A stretch of DNA of 64,000 bases from Ottelia alismoides (taxonomy: Eukaryota > Streptophyta > Magnoliopsida > Alismatales > Hydrocharitaceae): NCBI GenBank assembly GCA_037367405.1, contig JAZKJV010001873.1, forward strand, positions 596,078 to 660,077, in the 5' to 3' direction. Of the stretch, positions 11,297-22,157 are shown piece after piece. The stretch's first letter is position 1. Each line of letters begins with the position of its first letter. A program made the translations under genes and the position numbers. The notes under the pieces are model-generated. The model saw only the letters and a list, made by a program, of their open reading frames with translations. It did not search any database and was not told the origin of the DNA.

Positions 11297-11549
11297 TAAT
11301 TCTTTATACCCTTAAGTTTGATAAAACTTTGTTGCACTATAACATATGAGGATATCAGGAATTGTGTCTCTTTAGATAACATGGCCCTTGTAATAGATTA
11401 AAAAAGATAAAATAAATAAAAAATGATTTTGCTCAAACATGAAGAGTTAAAGATGGTGAAGGATTATGGAGAAAATTCTCAAGCGCATCACGGAAGCGTG
11501 AGGATCGCATCAAATGCGATCGGGAGCGACTGGTCACATTAGTTGCTCG
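11297..11549. other. Unassigned; possible internal stub next to an LTR
   Basis: No gene seen. The end (about 11480-11545) contains GATCGCATCAAATGCGATC, a near-palindrome, and could be internal sequence adjoining the LTR-like block that follows. Confidence 0.3.
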
Positions 11550-14079
11550 ATGCAGCGGAATTTAAAAATTTTAAATGTGATGAAACCACATGATACAAGA
11601 ACCTTTCTCGGATCGTTTCATCTAAACCAAAATAGGTATAAGGTTTACCTCTTGAAGCGTGGTTGCGATCGAGTCTCTAAACTAAGAGACCTCCTGTCTC
11701 AAGTCCGATCCGACAGAGGAGATGCTTGCGAGCGCGTTGATGAGACGCGTCGTTCTCGCAATCCATGTCGATGATCCAAGCAACGAATCTCCTGATCTCG
11801 TCATATGAGATCGACGTCTCCTTCATGAGCGAGGCGTATCGAAGGATACAGAGATCCACGAGCTAGAACTCCAACAGCATAACGACGATGTTGCGGCGAT
11901 GATGACTCTCTCAATGGTTCCATGGTGGATGGCCATAAGAGAGAGAGGGAGAGAGGCACATGACATGTAGAAAGAGATGAAGAGAGCATTTGTTGTTGTC
12001 GCGTAAACATATATCGAAGAGCAAGAGGTGTCTCTTCTTATATAGGATTTTGGGATCCATGGATCTCAATCCATGGACAACACACAATCAATGGATGAGA
12101 TTGATTTGTGTTTCTTTCAATGACTAAGATGTTGTTGTAAAAATACAACAAATTATTTAATTTAAATTAATATATATCGATAAATCAATATATTTAAATT
12201 CAAATCAAATCAATTAATTATCCTTAGAGATAATGAGGACATAAACCATATCCCCTAAAAAGGGGGGATGGGCCATTATCTACCAACATCTCATGAGATC
12301 TCATTATCTCATGAGATACCATTATCTCATGATACCTCTAGGATTTACAACAAACATTGTTGTAAATTATTTCACAAAAATAATTCATAATTATCTTGTG
12401 AAATATTGCAATCATGCCATTGGAAAAATGTGAATCACATTCACATCACAAAATAAAATGTAAATTATATTTTAATTAGTCATCCAATGTGAATCCAATT
12501 CACATCAATAATTTATTAACAAATATAAATCACAATATGCTCTCTCTCTAATATTTTATAAATCACATTTATAATATATATGGTTAATATGGATAGTGCT
12601 ATCCACATTATTCATATCTATGATAATTAAATCGTATTTAATCATCTTGGATCTCTTTTCTCATGTGCCCAAATAACATGAATCACATTCACATTATTCA
12701 CATCTTTGATAGTTAAATCACATTTAGTTATCTTAGATATCTCTCCTTATAATATGAATGAAATTCAAATTATTCATGATAATTAAATCATATTTAATTA
12801 TCAATTTTCTCAATGCTCGAATACACATATCAACAATGAAATTATGCATGAACTCTTTCAAGGATAATGCGCTTTCTCCGCAGATACTTGGAGATAAGGA
12901 CATGACGATTGTATTGTTTCATGTATAATGACTTGGATATTGAGATCACATCTCAAATCCAGATCTTGCGGACCTCCCGTAGATGTTTGATTAAATCAAA
13001 GCTGTAGATCTAATCTTCTTATTGCATCTGAATCACATTCAGATCGATGTCTAACATTTGGACTAAGATTTAATCACTTCTCTATGAGAGGAGTCACTAA
13101 AATCTAGACCCGTTTCATCACTCCCTAGGAATGGAAGCGTCATGATTATACAATCATTTATGATAACAACACCCTCAGGTATTCCTAATACATGTACATC
13201 CTGCGTACTGGAAGACCTAGATTAAACCCGAAGTTTTAGATCTCTTTTAGACTGTCTCCTTCAGGGTATTATCATTAAGTTTTCTCATTCGATAATTGGG
13301 AGTTGATCTCGATCGTATACTTTTCAAAAGCATATATCACACCCAGGTGTTGATCATATACTTTCCAAAAGTATATATCAAACATATAAATTCAGTCAAG
13401 TTTCCAAAGCGAGATGACCGTGCACAGAATTTGATCTTCCCAATATCTCATGAGTGAGCTCATGTCTTCCGATTCAGTAAATGAACACGTATGATCTCTT
13501 TGGGATATCGCATTACTCATATGCCCTTATATGCACACCAGCTCGTCGATATATAGACCTTGATTAGGCCATCAACCTATCGGTCTACCAAATGTACATA
13601 TTAAGACATATAGTAACACATCTATCTCCGGTCAGAGGATGCGTGCCTATACTGTGACAGCATACGACATAGGTCTTTGGTTATCTCGATCTCATTAAGT
13701 CAACTCTTTGACCTAACTAATCTGACACCTCCGAATCTCTATTCATATGCAGAGGACCTGGATCAAGAGGTCGGTCAGATATCAGCCTTTAGAGATAAGG
13801 ATTGTCATCTCCTACTCAGGCTGGAGATCACATCTTAACAATCATTTGACGGTGCTTGATGAGTCCTCAATCTAACTCTTTAGATATTCATCCAAGCATC
13901 AGCCTCTATGATTCAATAATTGAATCAACAGTTGTATGATCATTAAGATGGCCATGGTACATAACCTTAATTGTACTAAGGGACCTATTATGCAAATTAG
14001 TTATTCTTCGTTTCAGATTAAGGAGTGAATTGCAATAACATTTATTGTATAATAGCTCGTCGTGGGCTCGCATGTCTAA
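11550..14079 (-). mobile_element. Large LTR-like block (probable LTR of an LTR retrotransposon)
   Basis: On the minus strand the block begins TGTTAGACATGCGAGCC (14079) and could end at TTCCGCTGCA (11550), giving canonical TG...CA ends. It is non-coding and about 2.5 kb long, with AT-rich runs, repeated ATCTCATGAGAT motifs near 12290-12330, and repeats of the TGAATCACATTCACAT type. I found no matching target duplication and no pol, so solo LTR versus truncated element cannot be decided. Confidence 0.4.
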
Positions 14080-14207
14080 CAGTTGGATGGTAGGTATGTA
14101 CCATGGATCTGTTACGTGTGGCTGGAAGAGCCTCTAGGTAAATGTGACCGACAGGTATTGCTCTGAATTTGGAATCAAATAATGTTGGTGTTGTATTAAT
14201 GGGTGAT

Positions 14208-14284
14208 CTAATGTTGCGCAATATGTGCAGGGCAATGATAAGGCCACCACATGGGGATTACCGCTGATGAAGATGTAGCTTCCG
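14208..14284 (-). CDS. Candidate terminal exon of the GPI-anchored protein gene
   Basis: A good acceptor (a T-rich tract then TTTCAG) lies at 14290-14285 on the minus strand. The following bases continue the phase left by the exon at 15027-15074 and reach TAG at 14208 after about 24 codons. The surrounding 200 bp look like unique DNA, not transposon. The doubt is the product: the predicted tail (SSSAVIPMWWP...) lacks the long hydrophobic stretch expected for a GPI-attachment signal. The true last exon could lie elsewhere, or this copy could be altered. Confidence 0.4.
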
Positions 14285-15026
14285 CTGAAATTCAACTATG
14301 AAAATAAATCTTTAAAAGATTTAACACAAATCTAATATAAAAAGCGCTTTTACAAAATATAGAAGTACAAGAAAAAAAATAAAAGAAGACTGACTAACTC
14401 ATTGCATATGCACATATTATATGGGAACCCGAGAAGGGCAAGACCAAATTGGATCTATTACATGCATCCTTTAAGTTTTTACAGGGTTTATTCCAACTTC
14501 TTAGCCTCATGAAATCTTATGACAACTTTTAATTGCGTTAAACTCCTTCGACCGATTACCTTAACAAAACAAAAAACATAATGAATAATCTAATACAACC
14601 ATTCCGGATGCCAATGGTCGAAGGATATGGACATGAGAACATTAGGACCATTGAAATAATTTTATCCGGAAAAAGCTTCAGCCATGATGTTCCAAATATT
14701 AGCTAACCCCTGCTAGAGAAAAATTATTTTAAATGCTCAGTGAAATACCACGTCTAAAGTTGATTAAATATACAAGTTTTCCTTAGACCACATTATAAGG
14801 GATCAACTGCATGGATTTTTTGCTTCCATACCAAGTTAATTCGGGACATACCCCAAGCTTAAGTCCAAGGTTACTTACATATCTTTTAAATATTTAATAC
14901 AATATAAATGATTTGGAATACTCGACATAACTGAATTGAATAGTATAATATTTATTGCAGGAGAATTTAACAGCATAAAGAAATAAGTAAAGGAGAACTA
15001 GATAAAAAGCGATAACAAGTGCATAC
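14285..15026 (-). other. Intron (if the 14208-14284 exon is real)
   Basis: AT-rich. It starts at a GTATGC donor (15026) and would end at TTTCAG (14285). I see no transposon or open reading frame of interest. Confidence 0.4.
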
Positions 15027-15074
15027 CTGAATTGCCAGTGTTTTGAGCAAAAGGCAGGGCAGGCAACGACATCT
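15027..15074 (-). CDS. GPI-anchored protein (At1g61900-like), exon with MSLPALP motif
   Basis: This 48-bp exon encodes (E)MSLPALPFAQNTGNS plus one base of the next codon. The acceptor TTGTAG and donor GTATGC are canonical, and both junctions are phase 1, like every other junction of this gene. The SLPALP motif is characteristic of the family just before the C-terminal GPI-signal region. The upstream G from the exon at 15577-15717 completes GAG, giving the expected P-E-M-S-L-P. Confidence 0.85.
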
Positions 15075-15151
15075 CTACAAGGTTGTAGATGATAAAAATT
15101 AGAATATTTAAGGAGTGGTAATTTCAAGCAGTGTCAACCTCAATAAATCAA

Positions 15152-15393
15152 GGGATTTTTACCTGGCAGACCCTATAAACTTTATAAATTACCTTTACGA
15201 CCTTTTACACAATGTACTTACCCCCATCGACCCTGTAAATTACCTCAAGATCCCCCACGGGCTTCAAATAGATAACCTGAAGGGTTCATGGGGTAAGAGT
15301 TGGCAAGTTTATAGGGTCGAGGGGAGAATTAGGTTGTTTCAAAGGTCGTGGAGGTAATTAGCAATGTTTATAGGGTCTGCCGGATAAAAATCC
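15152..15393. mobile_element. Mutator-type MITE, copy 2 (inside an intron of the host gene)
   Basis: 242 bp starting GGGATTTTTACCTGG and ending CCGGATAAAAATCC, flanked by a perfect 9-bp duplication ATAAATCAA (15143-15151 and 15394-15402). Its reverse complement aligns along its length with 9806-10047. It lies within the 502-bp intron between the exons at 15577-15717 and 15027-15074, making up about half of it. Confidence 0.88.
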
Positions 15394-15576
15394 ATAAATC
15401 AAATGGAAGTTAGGGAAAGGTGAATATGGTGTTCATTATAAGGAAAAGGCTTGTTATATCATATTACAGATTTATACATTTACTACGTAATGGACCATTC
15501 TTGATTCTTCGTTTGCAAACATAAGTAGTTGACCATTCTTTACCTAATTCGATACCCTAAAACAAGATTTGCATAC

Positions 15577-15717
15577 CAGGGGCACAAAGGGACAAAGTCG
15601 ATAGAGTTGATGATATAGGCCATGGTGCAGCAATGTTGTCACTTAAGTCACATGTAAAGATAAACCCGGTGGAATTGTCATATATAACATCTGCCGGCCA
15701 ACTTCGAAGTAAGCAAC
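15577..15717 (-). CDS. GPI-anchored protein (At1g61900-like), penultimate conserved exon
   Basis: This 141-bp exon (47 codons, phase 1 at both ends) encodes GCLLRSWPADVIYDNSTG, then FIFTCDLSDNIAAPWP and SLCAP. This is the conserved Cys-containing segment found just before SLPALP in plant At1g61900-type proteins. The acceptor is CTTAG and the donor GTATGC. N-glycosylation is possible at NST. The intron upstream (15718-15922) is 205 bp. The protein is predicted to be exported and lipid-anchored at the outer plasma membrane; its molecular function is unknown. Confidence 0.9.
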
Positions 15718-15922
15718 CTAAGACCAGAAGATGCCAGATCAAATGATATTACTCAGAAAAAAATGTAATTAACCTAATGGTGGTGTAAGCCGACCTTGTT
15801 GCCCATTTGCTGTTTCATACAGAAAAGATTGAACAACACAAAAAAGAGGATATTAGAATACATGCACAAATAAAGTTTAAATACATGGGAGAGAGGGTAA
15901 AACTTTGATTAAACAATAATAC

Positions 15923-16168
15923 CCTGAATACTGAAATCCTTCAAGTCGACATTGCAGAGCTCGTACACATTCGTCAAGACACCAGCTTTGTGTAATATGG
16001 AACCTAACTTAATTGCACAATTTATTGCCTGCCTGTTTGTTATTAGCATCTGCTTTTGGATCTCAGAGATATATGCATTCAGTGAGGTACAACAGAACTT
16101 GTCGGGGGAAGATACATTATGGCATGCTTTAATTACAGAAGTGGGGTATATGAAGTCAAGAGGGCAAA
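15923..16168 (-). CDS. GPI-anchored protein (At1g61900-like), Cys-rich exon after the giant intron
   Basis: This 246-bp exon (82 codons, phase 1 at both ends) begins VCPLDF and continues with KACHNVSSPDKFCCTSLNAY, ISEIQKQMLITNRQAINCA, LGSILHKAGVLTNVYELC and NVDLKDFSIQ. The paired Cys-Cys and surrounding Cys are family hallmarks and probably form disulfides in the secreted domain. The acceptor TTTTGCAG follows a T/C-rich tract, and the donor is GTATTA. The first codon is completed by the G that ends the exon at 54341, giving K-V-C-P-L as in relatives. That join defines the 38-kb intron. Confidence 0.92.
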
Positions 16169-16291
16169 CTGCAAAAGACAATAAAAAATAGAGAGAAGAT
16201 GAAGTTCATAAAAACAACTAGCATCACTGAGTAAAGTAGTAGATTAACAACAGGAGTTTCCGCTAAAGTTCGTCAACTTCAGCCCACAAGT

Positions 16292-16292
16292 T

Positions 16293-16327
<35 letters not shown>

Positions 16328-16339
16328 ATATATATATAT
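16292..16339. repeat. (TA)n microsatellite
   Basis: A run of TA repeats with one TTTA interruption, directly against the left end of the inverted-repeat element. A matching short TA run lies at its right end (29616-29627). Confidence 0.9.
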
Positions 16340-16624
16340 GGCCCTTCCAATGAGGTCCACCTTTCCAATGCATCATGGAAAGCCACTCATAATGACCGTA
16401 TGATGTAGATCTAATGGATGAGATTAAAACCACCAAAGAAAAGCTAAGAGTGGTATTCGAAATAACTAATTAACTAAATTTAGAAGGTGATTGAGCGTTC
16501 GAAATTTAAATACTAATATTTTAAGATTTTAAACAATTCCAAAATTGATATAACTAATTCGAATTACTACTAAAATATATTCCTAATATATATTATAAAC
16601 TTAACGTATACCTACGTATTTGAA

Positions 16625-17400
16625 CCTGAGAAGGTCGATGTGTTACTTAAATTTACTAAGATTTACAAAAACAAGGAGTACAATACAAAACAATGGCAAA
16701 AGAATACAAGATAAATCCTTTCTTGCATGTAAATGCAGACAGGTGTTTTACAATTTCTAACATTGACATGAGAAATAAGTTGACATTTTACTATATATAT
16801 GGATAACAACACAATATTCAGAAAACACAATATCCGAACTAAATGTTACAAATATAGATCAATCTGAAAAAGAGCATATGTATTCGCAACTGAGAGTGTC
16901 GGTGTGTTTACTTTAAATTACTAAGATTTATAAAAAAAATAAGCAAAATACAAAACAATGGTAAACAAAACAAAATAAATCAATTCGTTCATGCAGTTGT
17001 TGTCAGGTATATTGCAATTTGAATCAGTTATATGAAATATAACTCGGTATATTACTATATGACGGAACATAACACAATATCTAAATAACAAAAGGTTACC
17101 AATATAAAACAAAATCGATGAGAACGTTTGAATTTGCACTGATAATGTCGGTGTGTTTAATTTACTAAGATTTACAAAAAAACAGTAAAATACAAAACAT
17201 TTGTAAAAGAATACAAAATAACTCGTTTCGTACTTGCAAATGTTATCATGTATATTACAACTTATGACATTTACATACAAAATTACTCCGTAAATCACAA
17301 TATACACGTAACATAATACAATATCTAAATATATATTTAAAGTTAAGTAGCTTCGAATAATTTGAGGATGACTATTACTATATAAAAAAGAACATAATTA
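16625..17400. repeat. Subterminal repeats of the left arm (about 3 x 255 bp, diverged)
   Basis: A unit beginning GTCG(A/G)TGTGTTA, then TTACTAAGATTTA and ACAAAACAATGG, starts at about 16636, 16899 and 17148. The mirror image is at about 28600-29330 in the right arm. Arrays like this near transposon ends often bind transposase, but that is inference. Confidence 0.65.
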
Positions 17401-18719
17401 AAAAATAAATGTATTACATTCTAAAATTTCATTACTTATTATACATATAAATTTCTCTAATTGAAAGTAAATTGATAACTTAACATGTGTTCAATTTGAA
17501 ATAAAGTGACATTGTTTTACAAAATGTATTGCTGAGATACAAAAGAATCATATAATATTACAAAACGTCTGCGTTAATAGTAAGAAATAATGATAAATAT
17601 TTTACAACTTGTTATGATCAATTACAAAGTTATTCGTAAAAATACTTAACAACTTAAAAAAACACAATACTTATAAGAAATACTTATATATGATAAAAAA
17701 ATGTTAACAGATACTATCATATATATAACATAACATGCCCATAATAGAAATTCATAGCAAATTTTTATAATTTCATTATGAATAACTTAAAATTTAATAT
17801 AGAAAAAATATTAAAAAATATTGCAATTAGAATTATAGAATACAAATTGACATAACGAAATTGAACTAATAAAAACTTTTTTCAAGAAATCGATCTATAT
17901 TATATGAAGCTAAAGATATAAATACTACTAAATAACTTATTGACCGATTAAAAAAATTTTGACATCCAAAAATAAAATTATAAATAATGATACGAACAAT
18001 CTATAATTCGAAAGATCAATTTAATTTTAATTTAAATTTGCAATGAAATATTATAAGAATGATAAAGTATTCAAACCTGGAAACGTGATGATGCTTCAGG
18101 TATTGTCGAAAGAACAATGACGAAAAATTTGAAATTTGAGATCTTAGGGATATGTAGGAATAACATGTTACTATTTTTAGCTAATAAAAGTTCTTTTTAA
18201 ATATTACTTAAACAGTTGTATATTTGTATTGACTTAAATTACTTAAAGTAATTAAATAGTAGACTTTAACTCCGAGACTTCCGCCTTCGGTTACAAAGGA
18301 AAGGGAAAAAACAGAGTTCCATACCCCCTACGAAAGGCGATTGCGATTCAAGAACCCTAGAGGGTTTATCTTCTTTGATTAACGGCGGCAAAGGTGTGTA
18401 GTTCTCAATACTGAGAAGAATACAACCAGATTAATCATACATCTCGGTTGATATATTGTTTAGATTTCTTAGTCTTTGGTTTCACAAAAAATTGTCGTCA
18501 AACTAGAACATGAATAAGACCACTGTCGATATTTTTACAATCTGTTACTCTTTGTTAAATATCCATGATGGATTTTTAAATCATCATATTTTTCAGAGAT
18601 TGTTACAATATATTATTAAAAAAATATTACAGTCTAACATATTCCTGAAAATATTATAACTTAAGTGTAACGATACGCGAATATAACTAAAAAAAGATAC
18701 AATATGAAAAACAAATTTA
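17401..18719. other. Non-coding AT-rich part of the left arm
   Basis: No open frame or domain. Around 18270-18420 is a more GC-rich patch (CCCTACGAAAGGCGATTGCG, then AACCCTAGAGGG) that resembles a 5' leader of the Ulp1-like gene. It is mirrored at about 27530-27690. Confidence 0.45.
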
Positions 18720-21700
18720 ATGTCTGATGTAGAAACTTATAATTTAAGATATATTTCTTTAACGTTAGAAAAATGTACAACTTCATTTTATAATGATATA
18801 ATAGATAAATTTTTTAAGCAAATTTTAGAAGAGATGAGCTGTAGCGATTCGGAGTTCGATGAAATAAGGAAACAAAGGAAAATGAATGAAGACTTATCCG
18901 GGAATTCTTCTGAAGAGGATAGACCGAATGAAGTTGCTGCATCAAACAGATCAATTTTATTTGTGATGAAAGGTACATGATTATAATTTAAAACTTATTC
19001 GATACGTGTTTTATAAAAAAAATAATCGCTTTATTAATCGTAATTTACAGTGAAGGGTAAAGGTCAAAATAAAATAACTGACATGGCAGACGAGGCTATT
19101 AAAGAGTGCATGACTGAGAACTATGGCAGTAAGATGCGGATATCTATCCTTTTTTGAATTTTTTTTTCTATATATTATTTGATATGCTTTGCGTTTTTTA
19201 TATAAATTTATTAAAGAATATGTTTATTTCTTTAAAGGTAAGGGCTACATCCAGCATAGATGCTTTGTAGAGAATTTTGTGCAATTCATAGATGCACATA
19301 GGCCAACATCGAAGCAACAAACTCTGATTAATAAGACAGCATTTTCCAAATTAATAAACATTTGAAAAGTTGATATACAAAGGAGGAATCTGCAATGGAT
19401 TGTGGAGCAATATCAAGGAGGACGACAATTTAAGTTTGGAAACAGGGTTCTGAACTTCACTGACGAAGATATAGGAGCTATACTGGGAATACTAAGCACC
19501 GATTTTGCAGTGACTGTGAGAGGCCGACACCTACAATGGAAGAGCTACATTTCAGAAGAAATATTTGATTTTGGAATGATTTTCAATAGGAAGAAATTAG
19601 TCAGTATTTTAATAGATTTCTACGAGAGAGATGATGATGACTCAGTGGTTGTTTACGTGACATCCTTGATATTGTTCATGTTTTCCACGTTCTTGTTCCC
19701 AGATTGTGGATACTCTTTTCCCAAAGATCTACTCCATTATGTTGAGTCTTTGAAAGATAACATATTTTTTAATTGATCAGATGCGGTTGCAAAATTGATT
19801 TGGTTTAACATGGAAGACGTATTGCATAGGATACATCAAAGGAGACAAGGATTGTCAAGAACAACATTTGGATATCTTACAGGATGTGTAGCATGTCTAT
19901 ACATAAGCAAACAATTCATTTCTTAGTTATTTATATAAAATGTAACTAATTAGTGGTTTTTTAAATTTATAACAGGTCTGGATGTTGGAATCCTGTTGCA
20001 AAGATCTTGTGGTAAGCAGAGACCTATGTCCAAGGAAAAGGAAATGGGCAGGCTCAATAAAAGGTTTATCAACGCGTCTTGCTTCACTCACAAATGAACA
20101 GTTATGCAATCGTATATACCTAAAATTAATTCTATATAATACATTATTTTTTTATAATCGTAGTAAATGAAAGATGACATAGCTTATATTTATAAACTAT
20201 ATTGATGTCAGATTACAGGAGGACTACATCCAAAAAAATGAGATCTTTAAAATCGGAGCAGACGAATATGTATTTCCGTATGAAAGATAGGCCAAAGATA
20301 AACATCCAAGCACGAATTAAAGTGCCAGAAGATGGACCTGCAAGACGAGGCAGATACAAGAGGGGAGAATTTCATATTATAAAAAGTGAAAATCTACAAA
20401 CAAAAATTCGTGCTGGAAAAGGAAATGACAAGCAATACATGTGTGAAGAATTCTCCAAAGAAATTGACAAGTTGCAGCAACAATTGGAAGAGATCAATGA
20501 TATACAACAAGAAAAGGATGCAAGAATTACTTCTTATGAAATTCTGATAAGAAGGTTAGAAGTGGAGAATGAGGATCTAAGATGCAAACTAGAAAAAGCA
20601 AAAGCAGATGAAGTGGAGAAAGAAATCAATGAGGAAGTGAGAATGGACGGAGAGAAAAATCTGTTAGATGTTGATGAGAAAAAAAATTCACATGTGGAGG
20701 AAAATATTTCTGAAATTGTCGCCAAGTTTGATACAGAAAAAGAAGGTGCAAGTAAATTGTCCAAAAAAAATGATGTTACATATTTTGATCTTGGAATTGG
20801 AGAGCATGAGTCTGTTGTTACAGAGAAAAACAAGAACACACCAAGGGAAAAAAGAAAGGAAGAACAACAGTGCATCCTACCTCATTGACAAAGCGGGTGA
20901 AAGAGAGGAATGCAGCAAAAAGAGATGCAAAGGATACAGAAGTGATTATTACCAATGAAACAGACCACGAGGTGTGTATTTGAAATAGTTTTGTAAACAT
21001 ACCATGACTGATACTTGATCTTTAATATATATATATGTCAAATATATAGAGTTAATGATAATTTATTAAAATTTGAATTATAAATACAAATTTCAGTATC
21101 TCTGCGATCCTGCGACTGATTTTATCGGATATGATTACATAAACGAGGATCAAAGGTTGTTGATTCAAGATTTTCTAAGAGACCCAGCTGACAAGTAAGT
21201 AATCATTTAAGTTAAAGTCAAATGTTTTATAGAAATATGTAATTACAATATAATGTTATCTTAATCACTACTGTAGGTTTAACGCCACATACTTTACACC
21301 TCTTGGAATTTTTTACAAGGGAAAAGAGATACATCATTTTTTATATGAAAAATGATAGAAGACAGCGTAATTACATGATTTCTATTCAGTTTTTTAGATA
21401 ATTTATGAACTATATTAATGTTTTAATTACTTGAATTACAGATTTTGGAAATGTTCGTGGATGTTCTGCGACGACACAGATATTGTACCGGTGACACGAT
21501 TCTATTCCTATTCACGCCTATTTACAAGATGGTCAGTACAATCACATAAGATTCTCCGTATATATCATAACACTAACGTCTTCTAAATGCAGCAATATTT
21601 CATAAATATGCTTGATAGAGCTAAGGAGGGAGAAATTAATCAGCTGGACAACCTTTATGAAATGGAAGATGAAAGGTTGGTGGGATTGACAAAGGTTTTA

Positions 21701-22157
21701 CAGTGATTCATATAAAAAAATCACTGGCATCTTTTGATCACAGACTTCACCGCAAGGAACTTTTATACCTACAACTCGATGAGATGATCAAAACTTCACA
21801 AGAAAGATGCTCAAAAAAGGGTATATGTCTTTACACTATGTAGTTATTGAAAACATCCTATGGTTATAATATAATTTGACAAGATATAATCTATTTTAGC
21901 ATGGCTGGATGTGTGAATGCTTCGGCATGAATTTGGTGGACGAAACCATGAATGACTGGGAGATAGTATATGTTGTTGACAGCCCGCAACAACCTCCTCA
22001 CAGTTTGGATTGCGGTGTTTACGTGATGAAAACAATGGAGTACTTGTGTGAAGGAAGAGCTTTGGACTTCAACTACGAAGACATTCCAAGATTCAGGGCA
22101 GAAATAGCATGTACTCTATTAACATGTGGCCACATTGATAATGAAGCTGGACAGTAA
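18720..22157 (+). pseudogene. Ulp1/C48-protease-like gene carried in the left arm (multi-exon, decayed)
   Basis: Exon-like blocks in order: an acidic start (18720-18980); KGKGQNKITDMADEAIKEC (about 19050-19130); an alpha/beta region resembling the domain upstream of Ulp1 in plant transposon-borne proteases (about 19240-19776, with VLNFTDEDIGAILGI); a Lys/Glu-rich coiled coil (20202-20888); then the peptidase region (21097-22157). The peptidase part has NHWHLLITDF with the catalytic His (about 21724) and SLDCGVYVMKTMEYL with the catalytic Cys (22011-22013). Stops and a frame loss near 21352 break it. Ulp1 enzymes cleave SUMO; whether this one ever did is unknown. Confidence 0.65.
20202..20888 (+). 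pseudogene. Coiled-coil exon of the Ulp1-like gene (left arm)
   Basis: A 228-codon open stretch, basic at the start (RRTTSKKMRSLKSEQTNMYF) and then strongly heptad-like: FSKEIDKLQQQLEEINDIQQ and further Lys/Glu repeats to 20830. A coiled coil upstream of the protease would suit oligomerisation. The mirrored right-arm copy (25428-25873) is split by frameshifts, so the left copy is the better preserved. Confidence 0.6.

Noticed and set aside
16921..17307. 128-codon hydrophobic minus-strand frame that looks like a membrane protein
   Set aside because: It lies in the subterminal repeats and arises from AT-rich sequence; the mirrored copy at 28821-29051 is broken.
20534..20875. 113-codon Ser/Phe-rich minus-strand frame
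   Set aside because: Shadow of the plus-strand coiled-coil exon; GAA-rich codons read as TTC on the other strand.
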